Shown: piece by piece, positions 1 through 8,943 of the stretch
Layout of the letters: each line of letters opens with the position of its first letter
Position numbering within the stretch: position 1 is the first letter of the stretch
Origin: Clostridia bacterium
GTDB taxonomy: Bacteria; Bacillota; Clostridia; Oscillospirales; CAG-272
NCBI GenBank assembly: GCA_017621475.1
Contig: JAGATA010000041.1
Span: 35,144 to 99,143 of the forward strand
DNA length: 64,000 nucleotides
Direction: 5' to 3'
Position numbers and translations under genes: made by a program
Notes under the pieces: generated by a model
The model's database searches: none
What the model was told of the DNA's origin: nothing
What the model saw: the letters and a program-made list of their open reading frames with translations, nothing else

Positions 1-251
1 ACTGTTTCTTTATCGCTTTTAAGGGAAAAATACACCCTGAAAAGCAAGGGAAAAGAAATAAATCCTTCCTCTTTTAGTTTTTTAGAAACTTCCGAAACGG
101 AAGCCTCTGTATCAAGGCAGAACGTGCGCTCCTCTCCGCTTTTGCAGAGCGCAAAGGCATCGTTTGCCGCAAATATAACAAAAGCGGAGATAGCTGCGGA
201 CGCGATCAGCACGCAAAAAATATATATCGCCGCCTTATATCCTTTTTTCAT
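1..251 (-). CDS. mltG: MltG/YceG-like endolytic murein transglycosylase, N-terminal part (cut by window edge)
   Basis: Only the first 83 codons lie in the window; the gene runs off the left edge. The protein starts MKKGYKAAIYIF, with one hydrophobic membrane segment at about residues 5-28. A LysM-like stretch follows with the pattern VSEVSKKLKEEGFI then PLLFRVYF. That pattern (the V-x-E-I-A-x-x-L-x-x-x-G-V-I, P-x-x-F family signature) is typical of the YceG/MltG N-terminus. MltG cuts nascent glycan strands at the outer face of the membrane and so ends peptidoglycan polymerisation. It follows the CPBP protease gene by 66 bp on the same strand. The catalytic Glu lies outside the window, so the call rests on the N-terminal pattern only. 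Confidence 0.72.
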   Translation of the reverse strand, partial: MKKGYKAAIYIFCVLIASAAISAFVIFAANDAFALCKSGEERTFCLDTEASVSEVSKKLKEEGFISFPLLFRVYFSLKSDKET

Positions 252-317
252 TTTTCACCGCCAAAACAATGTTTCTATAACATTATTCTGTGCGAATATT
301 TTTAAATTATGTGCTTA

Positions 318-1241
318 TCAAAACAGCGCAATTATTCCGAAAACAAGGAAAAGCAATGTTTCACCAATAAGCGGGAGAGATGTAAATACATCGAACAGCA
401 TAAGAACGACCTTATCTTTGGGAACAGGCCTTTGTGCGCTCTCCCCTCTTTCCGAATGTGAGCGCAAAAGTCTTTCCGCAAAGGAAAGGAAGAAGAACGC
501 ACACACAAGCAAAAAAACTATAAGTATGAGCCAGAAAAGTATATCGCTGTCGGGATTGGAGGAGAAAAGCCATATGTACTTTTCCCAGAACAGCGCAAAC
601 ACGTTGTAAGCAAAATGTGCAATGACCGATGCCCAAACAGACTTTGTCAGGAACACGAGCCACGCGAGTATCACTCCCGAAACAAAATATATGGGAAACT
701 GCGGAAGATCAAAATGCACGAAGGCAAAAAGCAGTGCCGACATAAGAATTGAAAAAAGAGAGCCGCCCATTCTGTATTCGCGCATAACTATTCCGCGGAA
801 AACAAGCTCCTCCAAAAGAGCAGGCACGGCAGCAAGCGAAAGCACCATAAGCACGCCCGAACCGAAGGATGAGGGGCGGATCGAAATACTGCTGCCGTAC
901 AGCGAATAAGCGGAAGCATCGTATGCAAAATGAAAAAGCCCGAATTTCAGCACGCACAGGGAAAGTATCAGAAAGATCGTGCCGAATATTATCACGGGGG
1001 CGGATTTCTTTTTGGGGAGCCCGAAACCAAGCTTAAAAACATATCCCTGCCCGCGGAAAGCACAAAATACCGCAGCAGGTATGCCGAAAACGGCGATCTG
1101 CAAAGCCATCATCACGGCATAGACCGCCGTCTTGCTCATATTTTCGACATTCACAAGCTGTATGAACAGCACAAACACCGATATTGCAAGCACCAAAAGA
1201 GGTGAAGCAAAAAAAGGATGCGAAGCATTAACTCTTCGCAT
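318..1241 (-). CDS. CPBP family intramembrane glutamic endopeptidase
   Basis: Polytopic membrane protein of about 307 residues with the CPBP (CAAX protease and bacteriocin-processing) signature EELVFRG and downstream conserved positions SALLFAFVHF and HFAYN. These supply the Glu/Glu/His/Asn residues expected of the catalytic site. Roughly eight hydrophobic segments are visible. I start it at the ATG at 1241, because AGAGG sits just upstream. A GTG 15 bases further up is the alternative. It overlaps the end of the cyclo-ligase gene by 14 bases, so the two are probably cotranscribed. Substrates of chromosomal CPBP proteins are mostly unknown; roles in processing prenylated proteins or peptides are inferred from the family. 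The C-terminus continues past the protease core with two extra hydrophobic stretches. Confidence 0.85.
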   Translation of the reverse strand: MRRVNASHPFFASPLLVLAISVFVLFIQLVNVENMSKTAVYAVMMALQIAVFGIPAAVFCAFRGQGYVFKLGFGLPKKKSAPVIIFGTIFLILSLCVLKFGLFHFAYDASAYSLYGSSISIRPSSFGSGVLMVLSLAAVPALLEELVFRGIVMREYRMGGSLFSILMSALLFAFVHFDLPQFPIYFVSGVILAWLVFLTKSVWASVIAHFAYNVFALFWEKYIWLFSSNPDSDILFWLILIVFLLVCAFFFLSFAERLLRSHSERGESAQRPVPKDKVVLMLFDVFTSLPLIGETLLFLVFGIIALF

Positions 1242-1815
1242 AAAGTCCTCTTTCACTCATCATAACATCAACCGTAAGGTCGAATCTTCCGTGCGGTACG
1301 GAGTTTACGATGAAATCTCTGTAAGCCATACCAACCTTTGTTCCGCGGAAACCGGAAAGGTAACGGTCATAGTAACCGCCGCCATACCCTATGCGGAAGC
1401 CTTTTTTATCAAATACGACCGCGGGAACGATGCAAACAACGTTTGCTGTTTCAGCGGTGAGCTTATCGAACGCGGGAAGCGTTGCGGGCGGTTCCATAAT
1501 ATTATAAGAACCGGGTTCAAGCTCGTCGAAGGAATTTACAAAATAGAAAACCATAGAGTGGTCTTCGGGGTTGCAACGGGGGAAGGCAACTTTTTTGCCT
1601 GCCGCAAGTGCCGCCTCTGCAATGGGGCGGATGTCTATCTCGTCATCCTTTGGATAGAACATAAGAATGATGTCCGCATATCTGAAAGTTGCGGAGCTTA
1701 TCATATTGCGGCAGATCTTTTCACCCATCTGCGCGCGAAGCTCCGGGTCAAGAGAGCGTCTTTTTTCAAGATAATATTCTCTTATTTCTGTTTTATGCTT
1801 TCTTATTTCATACAT
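1228..1815 (-). CDS. 5-formyltetrahydrofolate cyclo-ligase
   Basis: A 195-residue protein that converts 5-formyl-THF to 5,10-methenyl-THF with ATP, returning folate to the one-carbon pool in the cytosol. Visible features are the basic N-terminus (KRRSLDPELRAQ), the MFYPKDDEIDIRP stretch, and the C-terminal nucleotide-binding loop GYGGGYYDRYL, which is diagnostic for the MTHFS/YgfA family. The start at 1815 (MYEIRKHK) is chosen because it overlaps the DJ-1 stop by only 8 bases. The longer frame would extend far into that gene. It sits in a leftward run DJ-1, cyclo-ligase, CPBP, mltG with overlaps, which suggests one transcript. Confidence 0.92.
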   Translation of the reverse strand: MYEIRKHKTEIREYYLEKRRSLDPELRAQMGEKICRNMISSATFRYADIILMFYPKDDEIDIRPIAEAALAAGKKVAFPRCNPEDHSMVFYFVNSFDELEPGSYNIMEPPATLPAFDKLTAETANVVCIVPAVVFDKKGFRIGYGGGYYDRYLSGFRGTKVGMAYRDFIVNSVPHGRFDLTVDVMMSERGLYAKS

Positions 1816-2356
1816 AGGGATTGACCGCCTTTCTGATCTGTTCTGATTTTTCTTCGCTGTAAAGCGCGCGTATGAGCGCGTATGCAAACTCACCCGCCGC
1901 ACCTGCGCCGCAGGAGGTTATAACGTTTTTATCTATAACAACGGGCGCTTTTTCATGCTGTGCGCCGATAAGATGCTCTTCAAAGCCCGGATAGCACGTT
2001 GCGCGCTTGCCGCAAAGCATACCCGCCTTGCCAAGCACGGAGGGGGCGGCACATATAGCGGCAACGAACTTGCCCACATCATACGCCTTGCGGAGTATCT
2101 TCTGCACGTTTTCATCGTTTTCAAGGTTCAAAGTGCCGGGAAGTCCGCCGGGGAGAACCACCATATCGAACTCCTCGTCCAAGCAGTCGCTTGCCGCCTT
2201 ATCTGCGGTGATGGCAATGCCGTGGGAACCAACGCATTCTTTTTCGGGAACGCCTGCAAAAGTGACGTCCGCACCGGCGCGGCGAAGATAATCAACGGGG
2301 GTAAGAACTTCAACTTCTTCCGTTCCGTTTGCTATGAAAACAATAACTTTTTTCAT
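1808..2356 (-). CDS. DJ-1/PfpI family protein (YajL/ThiJ type)
   Basis: A 182-residue class I glutamine-amidotransferase-like fold protein. The nucleophile-elbow cysteine lies in AAICAAPSVLG (about residue 104). The upstream acidic residue E14/E15 in NGTEEVEV matches the Glu that lowers the Cys pKa in DJ-1 proteins. The length is typical of the YajL/DJ-1 branch. Family members have been described as chaperones, glyoxalase-like deglycases or oxidative-stress proteins; which applies here cannot be told from sequence. The gene is 12 bp downstream of the GNAT gene and overlaps the cyclo-ligase start by 8 bases. Confidence 0.9.
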   Translation of the reverse strand: MKKVIVFIANGTEEVEVLTPVDYLRRAGADVTFAGVPEKECVGSHGIAITADKAASDCLDEEFDMVVLPGGLPGTLNLENDENVQKILRKAYDVGKFVAAICAAPSVLGKAGMLCGKRATCYPGFEEHLIGAQHEKAPVVIDKNVITSCGAGAAGEFAYALIRALYSEEKSEQIRKAVNPYV

Positions 2357-2368
2357 GTGTTCTCCTTA

Positions 2369-3157
2369 TTATTTTTTAAATATCTCGTATTTCGGTTCAA
2401 ACATCATATTGAAAGCAAGCTCGCCCGTTTTAAATTCATCGCAGAATATCTTGCATAGCGCGCGGTCTTCCCTCTTTCCGATATCGAGAAGACTGCCCCT
2501 CTCCATTCTGTCGTAAACGGTAATATCGCCATCATAGCGCGGTGCATATATGATGTAGCCGTTTTTGGCAATGGCAAAGCATTTTCCGCCCTCTTCCGCA
2601 TCGCGCAGAGTATGGTTGAAAAGTTCCATATCCTTTACAAATACATCGTGCGCCTTGGAATATACCTTCCAAAGCATATATATGTCATCCGTGGGGTTAT
2701 ATTCGCGAAGTATTTCTCTGGGTGCAACGTAAGGAAACCCGTTTTTAACTTTATTTGTATATCCAAACTTTTCATACATCGTGAAAAGACCCTTTTGGGC
2801 AGGAACAACGAGTGCAAAATCGTATCCGCGCGCACGCATCTCCTCCTCAGCTTTTGCCATAAGGAGGGAGAAAACACCGTTTCCTCTGTATTCGGGTTCC
2901 ATCCATGCGGCGAAAATATAGCCGCCCGTGTAAGTTTTATCCTTTGTAGGGAAAGTTATTTCAGGGAAATTTACAGCGCCTATCAGCTTTCCGTCAAGGA
3001 AAGCTGCAAGCGTATTTTTCTTGCCTATTTCAATATAAAGGTCATCGTAAAAAGCTTCTCCGTCACCGAAGATAGCCGCTTCTTTAGCGATAAGCTCCGA
3101 CATTTCCGCTTCATTTTCGGGCAAGCGGAAACATACCCTTTCTAAGATATCGTTCAT
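2369..3157 (-). CDS. GNAT family N-acetyltransferase
   Basis: A 262-residue protein. The N-terminal half carries the GNAT core: FLDGKLIGAVNFPEI (strand pair), then GGYIFAAWMEPEYRGNGVF, where the R/Q-x-x-G-x-G/A-like acetyl-CoA loop is YRGNGVFSLLM, then FALVVPAQKGLFTMYEKFGY, the typical C-terminal beta-bulge with the YEKFGY motif. The C-terminal half (about residues 150-262) is unrelated to the acyltransferase core and looks like the extra domain seen in larger GNATs of the Eis-like type. The acceptor is unknown. The ATG lies two bases after the stop of the kinase gene, so the two are translationally close. Confidence 0.82.
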   Translation of the reverse strand: MNDILERVCFRLPENEAEMSELIAKEAAIFGDGEAFYDDLYIEIGKKNTLAAFLDGKLIGAVNFPEITFPTKDKTYTGGYIFAAWMEPEYRGNGVFSLLMAKAEEEMRARGYDFALVVPAQKGLFTMYEKFGYTNKVKNGFPYVAPREILREYNPTDDIYMLWKVYSKAHDVFVKDMELFNHTLRDAEEGGKCFAIAKNGYIIYAPRYDGDITVYDRMERGSLLDIGKREDRALCKIFCDEFKTGELAFNMMFEPKYEIFKK

Positions 3158-3159
3158 TT

Positions 3160-3837
3160 TTAATCCGCCACGTCAAGGAACATTGTAACTTTTTCCTGTA
3201 TTTTTGCCTGTATTTCGTCGATGGGCAAAAGCTCGTCTCCGTCACAGCACTGTATTCTCTCCCAGCCGAGCTTATCCGCGGCATAGATCGCCGCCTTGTA
3301 GCAATGCATAATGTATTCATTGTCAAGCTCGTGTATGTCAAGTCGCTGACCCGTTTCTTCGCTGCGCTTCTTAACGTAAGCAAGGGATACTTCGGGTTTT
3401 ACCTCAAGGTAGAGCACCAAGCCGGGTTCGGGAAGACCGAGCTTGTTAAACTCGAAGTCATAGAGCCAATTAAGGTAATCGTCCCAATCGTCACGGTCAA
3501 GCTTGGAAAGCTGATGGATGGCGTTGGATGTGGAATATCTGTTTGCAATAATAACGGAATCTTCGTCATCGTATATCGCTTTCCAGTCTTTTTCGTAGGA
3601 AGCGAAACGGTCAACGGCAAAAAATGTAGTTGCCGCATATGCGTTTACACTGTCGGGGTCATTTCCGAACTCTCCGTCCAAATACATCTGAACGAGCGCA
3701 GAGGAACGGCTCGTATAATTGGGGAAGGAGAGAAGGTTCACATTTTTCCCCTGAGCAATAAGATCATTGTAAAGGAGTTTAGACTGGGTATCCTTTCCGG
3801 AACCGTCAAGTCCTTCTATTGCAATAAGTCTGCCCAT
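3160..3837 (-). CDS. thymidylate kinase-like nucleoside monophosphate kinase
   Basis: A 225-residue P-loop kinase. The Walker A stretch EGLDGSGKDTQSKLL follows the start directly, and a DR-like motif FFAVDRFAS and the NRYSTSNAIHQ segment match the dTMP kinase nucleotide/Mg2+ and thymine-binding regions. The expected reaction is dTMP + ATP to dTDP + ADP, in DNA precursor synthesis. I start at 3837 (MGRLIAIEG), ten residues inside the longest frame, because AGAGAGG lies at a good distance and the P-loop then has the usual position. It is somewhat diverged from textbook Tmk (Asp after the P-loop Lys instead of Ser or Thr), so a related deoxynucleoside kinase remains possible. Confidence 0.8.
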   Translation of the reverse strand: MGRLIAIEGLDGSGKDTQSKLLYNDLIAQGKNVNLLSFPNYTSRSSALVQMYLDGEFGNDPDSVNAYAATTFFAVDRFASYEKDWKAIYDDEDSVIIANRYSTSNAIHQLSKLDRDDWDDYLNWLYDFEFNKLGLPEPGLVLYLEVKPEVSLAYVKKRSEETGQRLDIHELDNEYIMHCYKAAIYAADKLGWERIQCCDGDELLPIDEIQAKIQEKVTMFLDVAD

Positions 3838-3896
3838 ATTCGTATTTGCCTCTCTTTTATATATCAATATTTTTGTTGTAATTCAAATGTTTATTT

Positions 3897-6800
3897 TTAT
3901 ATTTCATCCTCGGGAATGTCGTCGCGGGAAAGGGTACTTTCCGCGCCTGCTCCCGTGTCATCGTTCATCATCATGCGCAGATAATCTTCCTTGGAAAGGA
4001 GAACTTCACGCGGCTTCTGTCCTTCAGGGGGCGCAACGATACCTCGGCGCTCCATAACGTCAATAAGCTTTGCGGCTCTGCCGTAACCAAGGGAGAGCTT
4101 GCGCTGGATGAGAGAAGTGGAGATCTTGCCGGATTCTACCGCGAGCTGTATTGCGCTCTTGAGCTTAGGATCTTCCTCTTCCTCGCCGTCGTCAAGGTCA
4201 GCCTCCGCCTCTTCGCGGGCTTTGCCCTTCTTGCCGCAGAGTGCGGCTTCTTTTTCGATGCGATCCATAATGGCGCGCGTATTTTCCGCGTGATTTTCTT
4301 CCTTAACGGAATTTTCTTTTATAAATTCGATAATGGATTCAAGCTCCGCGTCGGAAACGAAAGCACCTTGCGCACGCATAGGCTTCGTACAGCCTACGGG
4401 GGCATAGAGCATATCGCCGCGGCCGATGAGCTTTTCCGCACCGGATGCATCGATAATGGTTCTGGAGTCCACCTGGGACATAACCGTGAACGCAATACGG
4501 GAGGGGACGTTCGCTTTGATAAGACCTGTGATAACGTCAACGGAGGGTCGCTGCGTACCTATGATAAGGTGCATACCCGCCGCGCGCGCCTTCTGCGCGA
4601 TACGGCAAATGGAGGTTTCAACTTCGTTTGCCGCCGTCATCATAAGGTCTGCAAGCTCGTCTATAACGATAACGATCTGCGGAAGTTTTTCCTTTGTGGG
4701 GTCATCCGCGATAGCTTCGTTGTAGCCTGCAATGTTACGCACATTCATAGATTCGATAAGGTCGAAACGGCGTTCCATTTCCGTTACGCACCAATGCAGT
4801 GCGCCCGCCGCTTTTTTGGGGTCGAACACAACGGGAACAAGAAGGTGCGGAATGCCGTTATATACGTTAAGTTCAACCTTTTTGGGGTCGATAAGAACGA
4901 GCTTTACTTCTTCGGGGGTTGCCTTGTAAAGAAGGCTTATGAGCATCGTATTAATGCAGACGGATTTACCCGAACCCGTCGTACCCGCTATCATAAGGTG
5001 GGGCATCTTGGCAATGTCAAGGTAAACGGGGTCGCCCGAAACGCTTCTGCCAAGGGCCGCGGTAAGCTTGCTCTTTGCATCCGTAAATTTGGGGTTTTCA
5101 AGGAGCGTGCGAAGATATACCGTTTCTGCCGTCTTGTTCGGCACTTCAATACCGATGGCACTCTTGCCCGGGATAACGCCCTCTATGCGTACACCGTTTG
5201 TGGCAAGAGCATAGGAAATATCGTCCACAAGGTTCATGATCTGGCGGACTCTGGTGCCTGCTTCAAGACCTATTTCATATCTTGTAACGGTGGGACCGCT
5301 TGCCACGTCAACAACGTGCGCGCGCACGTTGAAGCTGCGAAGAGTTTCAACGAGTTTTTCCGCGTTGAGCTGAAGCTCACCGGATTTTCCGCCGCCCGTT
5401 TTTGCAGGTTCGGGCTTGAGAAGGTCAAGCGGAGGGAAAATATATTTCGGAAGTTCGGGAACTGCTTCATCTTCTTCGGAAGGTTCTTCCGGCATAAGTG
5501 CCACAGCGGCTGTTGCGGAAGCGGCGATACCCTTTTCTTCGGGAACGCTCTCGCCGCGCATTTTTCTGCGCGTTATGTCGAGCGTGCGGCGAAGCTCGTC
5601 CGCCAAAGGATCGGCATTTTTCTTTTCTTGTGCAGGTGGAGCAATGGGTTCCGGCTTGTTCGCGCCGATAAGCTCGTCGTAGCTATCGTCCCACGGAACA
5701 TCATTCTCGTCCTCTTCACACGGTGCTTCCGTCGGAATGGGGTTCGGCGCAGGGGGAATGACCTCGTCTTCAAAGTCATCATCAATAATATCTTCCGGCT
5801 CTTCTTTTGCCGTAGTGCCGGAAAAAGAGCTTGATGCAGGAATAACTTCTATCTTGTCTTCCGTTACGCGAAGGGCGTGAGCCACGCTTCCCGTGCGCTC
5901 CTGTGCAGGAGTTTCCGTTACGGTAACGTCTTCTTCTATTGTATGCTCCATAGGAGTGAGCGTTTCATCATACTGCGTGTAATATGCGTTTTCCACACTG
6001 CGGTCCGTTTTCGTTTTGACAGGTGCAGGCTCTTTTGCGGGAACGGGAGCGGTGCTCTTCTTTTCCTCCGTCTCGCTTCTGCGCATATAATCCTCCACGG
6101 AAGAACCGCGGAAAACTTTATCTTCTTTTACTTCCGCTTTATGAGGAAGTTCTTTTTTCTTTTCTGTTTTTTGGGTCTTTTTCTTTTCGGGTTTTGTGTT
6201 TATGAGGTCACGGTCAAATATCTCGTCAATATCGCCGCGGCTTCTGCGCACTTCGTTAGTATTCGTGCCATATGCATCGTAACGGGAGTAAGCGCGTGTA
6301 TCCGTATCGGTATTGGGGGAGTATGCGGCATACTCGTTTGTTTCCTCCTCATCTGCCGCCACTTGGCGTGCAAACGCTTCCCTTGCTCTTGCCGCCGCAC
6401 GCTCTTTTTTGCGCTTTTGACGGTTTTCGCAATAGCGGAAGAAATAGAACGCAATGCGTTTCCAGAACATTTGCGGCGTAAAGCCGAAAAGAAATATGGA
6501 AAACACAAGCAAAAAGAGGATGGAGAATATCATCGTTCCGGGAATACCCACTGCGGAAACAAGCAAAGCACCGAAAACGCCGCCCACAACACCGCCGCCG
6601 ATGAACTCTTTGCCGTTATTGTAAAATTCCTTAACGTCTCCGAAGGAAAGTTCTGCCACGTCCGCATTGAATATGCAGAATATGGCGTGCAACATTACGG
6701 AAAGGAAGATGATCGCCGCAAGCGCGAAGAACACCTTCAAAGCAACGGAGCCGTTTTTAATATCGCGTTTTAAGTATATCGCTTGCAACAAAAGCAAGAA

Positions 6801-7190
6801 AGGTATTATCATTGCCGCGCCGGAAAACGTGCCGTAAAGGAACATACGGATGCCGCTTCCCACAAAGCCGCAGAAATCAGGGAAAATATAGCAAATTATG
6901 ACGAACAGCGCGATTGCCGCCATCAAAAGCATAATGACCTGATATTTGGGCGCAGAGGGATCTATCGGCGCATTTTCTCTTTTTACAGGGACATCCGCGC
7001 CATCATCCACGTCGCTGTAAATTTCATCGTAATCGTAAACGTCGTATTTTTCGTCTGCGGAACGGCGGCTCTTACCGCTTTTTCCCGAAGAGCCCGTATT
7101 TTTTGCAGTGCTTTTCGCAGAGCTTTTGGAATTTTTAGCACCCGCACTGCCGCTTGATGTTTTTTTGACATCTTTTTCTTTGTTAGCCAC
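3897..7190 (-). CDS. DNA translocase FtsK/SpoIIIE
   Basis: A protein of about 1097 residues that pumps chromosomal DNA at the division or sporulation septum. In order: a low-complexity basic N-terminus (Ser/Lys/Ala rich); four to five membrane segments (about residues 85-250); a long acidic linker; then the RecA-like motor with Walker A AGTTGSGKSVC (about residue 735), Walker B IVIVIDELADLM and the GTQRPSVDV segment. A C-terminal winged-helix gamma domain (ISTSLIQRKLSLGYGRAA) reads oriented DNA sites. I place the start at a GTG at 7190 preceded by AAAGGAAG. The frame is open 26 codons further but that extension would overlap uppP. With spoIVA, spoIIE and spoIVB in the window, a role in forespore chromosome transfer (SpoIIIE) is likely. 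Confidence 0.95.
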   Translation of the reverse strand: MANKEKDVKKTSSGSAGAKNSKSSAKSTAKNTGSSGKSGKSRRSADEKYDVYDYDEIYSDVDDGADVPVKRENAPIDPSAPKYQVIMLLMAAIALFVIICYIFPDFCGFVGSGIRMFLYGTFSGAAMIIPFLLLLQAIYLKRDIKNGSVALKVFFALAAIIFLSVMLHAIFCIFNADVAELSFGDVKEFYNNGKEFIGGGVVGGVFGALLVSAVGIPGTMIFSILFLLVFSIFLFGFTPQMFWKRIAFYFFRYCENRQKRKKERAAARAREAFARQVAADEEETNEYAAYSPNTDTDTRAYSRYDAYGTNTNEVRRSRGDIDEIFDRDLINTKPEKKKTQKTEKKKELPHKAEVKEDKVFRGSSVEDYMRRSETEEKKSTAPVPAKEPAPVKTKTDRSVENAYYTQYDETLTPMEHTIEEDVTVTETPAQERTGSVAHALRVTEDKIEVIPASSSFSGTTAKEEPEDIIDDDFEDEVIPPAPNPIPTEAPCEEDENDVPWDDSYDELIGANKPEPIAPPAQEKKNADPLADELRRTLDITRRKMRGESVPEEKGIAASATAAVALMPEEPSEEDEAVPELPKYIFPPLDLLKPEPAKTGGGKSGELQLNAEKLVETLRSFNVRAHVVDVASGPTVTRYEIGLEAGTRVRQIMNLVDDISYALATNGVRIEGVIPGKSAIGIEVPNKTAETVYLRTLLENPKFTDAKSKLTAALGRSVSGDPVYLDIAKMPHLMIAGTTGSGKSVCINTMLISLLYKATPEEVKLVLIDPKKVELNVYNGIPHLLVPVVFDPKKAAGALHWCVTEMERRFDLIESMNVRNIAGYNEAIADDPTKEKLPQIVIVIDELADLMMTAANEVETSICRIAQKARAAGMHLIIGTQRPSVDVITGLIKANVPSRIAFTVMSQVDSRTIIDASGAEKLIGRGDMLYAPVGCTKPMRAQGAFVSDAELESIIEFIKENSVKEENHAENTRAIMDRIEKEAALCGKKGKAREEAEADLDDGEEEEDPKLKSAIQLAVESGKISTSLIQRKLSLGYGRAAKLIDVMERRGIVAPPEGQKPREVLLSKEDYLRMMMNDDTGAGAESTLSRDDIPEDEI

Positions 7191-7218
7191 TTTTTTCTTC
7201 CTTTCTTCATTTTCCGCA

Positions 7219-8037
7219 TCAGCCGAAAAGCAACGAAACTGCGCCAAGAAGCGCACAATAGCAGGCAAAAATGCGGAAATTCGATTTTTTGGATATGAAT
7301 ATCAATAGTTTTATCGCCGCAAGCCCCGAAACAAGCGCCGCCGCCATTCCAAGCGCATAAAGCGGAAGGGAAGCGCGCGAAATTTCGCCGAGCGCGGATA
7401 TATTTGTAATGTTAGCGCCAAGAACCGCGGGAATGGAAAGCAGGAAAGAAAACCTTACCGCTTCCTCTCGCGAAAGCCCCATAAGAGAACCGCCTGCAAT
7501 GGTAGCTCCCGAGCGCGAAAGCCCCGGGAACACTGCCAGAAGCTGAAAAAGCCCCACGGCGCACGCCTGCCCCGATTTAAGAGAGGGAAGCTCTTTTTTT
7601 CCGCAGCCCCTGTCCCCAAACAAAAGCATTACCGAATTCAAAATAAGCAACGCACCTATTATTTTCGGATAAGATGCGGCGGTTTCCACCGCATCCTTTA
7701 TAAAAAGAGCCGCCGCAAGCGGAAGTGTGCCGAAGAACAGGCACACAAGCGTGCGTTCTTCCGCAGAGTATTCCGAAACAGAAAACTTTCCGCGCAAAAG
7801 CTTTTTGCAAAGGGTAAAGAATGCAGGTATAAGCGCAATAATATTTTTAAAATAAACGATAAAAACCGCGAACAATGTTGCAAGATGTAAGAGTATATCA
7901 AACGTAAGATCCGCACCCGAAAAAGCCTCTCCGCCGAAAAAAGCGTGGAAAAGCGCAAGGTGTCCCGAACTTGATATTGGCAGGAATTCTGCCGCACCTT
8001 GCAAAAGTCCGCACAAAAGAGCTTCCATAACAGTCAT
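7219..8037 (-). CDS. uppP: undecaprenyl-diphosphatase
   Basis: A 272-residue, eight-helix membrane phosphatase of the BacA/UppP family. It recycles undecaprenyl pyrophosphate to the monophosphate carrier for peptidoglycan and wall-polymer synthesis and gives background bacitracin resistance. The two signature regions are visible: GAAEFLPISSSGHLAL near the N-terminus (E-x-x-P-I-S-S-S-G-H) and FPGLSRSGATIAGG (P-G-x-S-R-S-G). The ATG at 8037 has GGAG six bases upstream and puts the signature at the normal distance. A 27-residue longer frame exists but adds an unneeded hydrophobic leader. A sigma-A promoter lies at 8087-8115. Confidence 0.94.
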   Translation of the reverse strand: MTVMEALLCGLLQGAAEFLPISSSGHLALFHAFFGGEAFSGADLTFDILLHLATLFAVFIVYFKNIIALIPAFFTLCKKLLRGKFSVSEYSAEERTLVCLFFGTLPLAAALFIKDAVETAASYPKIIGALLILNSVMLLFGDRGCGKKELPSLKSGQACAVGLFQLLAVFPGLSRSGATIAGGSLMGLSREEAVRFSFLLSIPAVLGANITNISALGEISRASLPLYALGMAAALVSGLAAIKLLIFISKKSNFRIFACYCALLGAVSLLFG

Positions 8038-8086
8038 ACGCAACTCCGTTTCTCTGCCCCGTCTGCTCTTACAGTATAACAAAATA

Positions 8087-8115
8087 ATTATAGCACATAA
8101 TAACAGAAAAGACAA
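8087..8115 (-). promoter_or_regulatory. sigma-A type promoter for uppP
   Basis: On the minus strand TTGTCT (8110-8115) and TATAAT (8087-8092) are separated by exactly 17 bases. The start of transcription would fall about 45 bases before the uppP ATG. Confidence 0.6.
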
Positions 8116-8188
8116 CATTATTTTAATTCATATTTTTCAGTTAATTTTAATTTTTTAATAATAAATATATGTCGGAAGGAAGAATAAA

Positions 8189-8581
8189 ATGCACCTCTCC
8201 CCATCACGCACAAAAAGCGGTATTTTCTTTCTCTGCGTCTGTGCCCTTGCCGCAGGCGTAGTAAACGGAGTTTTCGGAACAGGCGGCGGTATAATCACGG
8301 TCTTCGCGCTTTCACGTCTTTCGCGCACGAACACTTCTCTTTCAAAAAAAGATATTTTTGCCACAACGCTGTTTGCCTGCTTTGCTATGTCGCTTTCCTC
8401 CGCCGCAATATATGCGCTTTCGGGTAAAGCTTCGCCGGAGGATGCACTTCCGTATCTTTTGCCGGCGGCGCTCGGCGGCGTTTTCGGTGCGCTTCTTATG
8501 GATAAGATAAAGCCCGCCGTACTTTCAAAAATATTTGCTCTGCTTGTTATATGGGCGGGCATTTCCCTTATTATGAGGTGA
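8189..8581 (+). CDS. TauE/SafE (TSUP) family transporter half-protein, first subunit
   Basis: A 130-residue membrane protein with about four hydrophobic helices. It carries the TSUP family pattern at its start: AGVVNGVFGTGGGIITV, matching the G-x-x-x-G-x-x-G-G-x-G-G loop of sulfite/taurine exporter-type anion transporters. Full-length TSUP proteins have about 240-270 residues with two such repeats. Here each repeat is a separate gene, this one and the gene at 8584. The pair likely forms a heterodimer in the cytoplasmic membrane. The transported species (sulfite, sulfonate, sulfur compounds or another anion) cannot be told. The stop is two bases before the next ATG and overlaps its ribosome-binding site. 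Confidence 0.8.
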   Translation: MHLSPSRTKSGIFFLCVCALAAGVVNGVFGTGGGIITVFALSRLSRTNTSLSKKDIFATTLFACFAMSLSSAAIYALSGKASPEDALPYLLPAALGGVFGALLMDKIKPAVLSKIFALLVIWAGISLIMR

Positions 8582-8583
8582 TC

Positions 8584-8934
8584 ATGTATATTCTCGATAC
8601 TGCCGTAGCTTTTTTTGCATCGATGCTTGCCTCCATGGGCGTTGGCGGCGGAGGCTTGCTTGTAATATATCTTACCCTTGTAAAAGGAACGGAACAGCTG
8701 GGCGCACAGGGCATAAACCTCTTTTTCTTCCTTTTCGGGGCGTTCCCCGCAATGTGCGTTCACCTGTTCAAGCGTAAAATAAACGCAGGTATCCTTATAC
8801 CGCTTTGCTTCTTCGGCGTTGCGGGAACGCTTTTCGGCTATTTTGTGATGACGCTTCTGCCGCGCGCGCTTCTGGGCAAGGCGTTCGGCGCGCTTTTGCT
8901 CGTTTCGGGCGTTATCGCCCTTTTCAAAAAATGA
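8584..8934 (+). CDS. TauE/SafE (TSUP) family transporter half-protein, second subunit
   Basis: A 116-residue membrane protein with the second TSUP repeat: FFASMLASMGVGGGGLLVIYL near the N-terminus and EQLGAQGINLFFFLFGA, a stretch common in the family. The ATG at 8584 is chosen because GAGGTG, which overlaps the previous stop, lies at the right distance. An upstream in-frame extension lies wholly inside the preceding gene. It is translationally coupled to the first half, which supports an obligate pair. The orientation is convergent with the hypothetical gene at 8944-9519, only nine bases away. Confidence 0.8.
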   Translation: MYILDTAVAFFASMLASMGVGGGGLLVIYLTLVKGTEQLGAQGINLFFFLFGAFPAMCVHLFKRKINAGILIPLCFFGVAGTLFGYFVMTLLPRALLGKAFGALLLVSGVIALFKK

Positions 8935-8943
8935 AAGTGCGTT

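Noticed and set aside
4290..5834. Long open frame on the plus strand opposite ftsK/spoIIIE (over 500 codons).
   Set aside because: It is a codon-bias shadow of ftsK; its translation is of low complexity in Cys, Phe and Arg, has no family pattern and no RBS.
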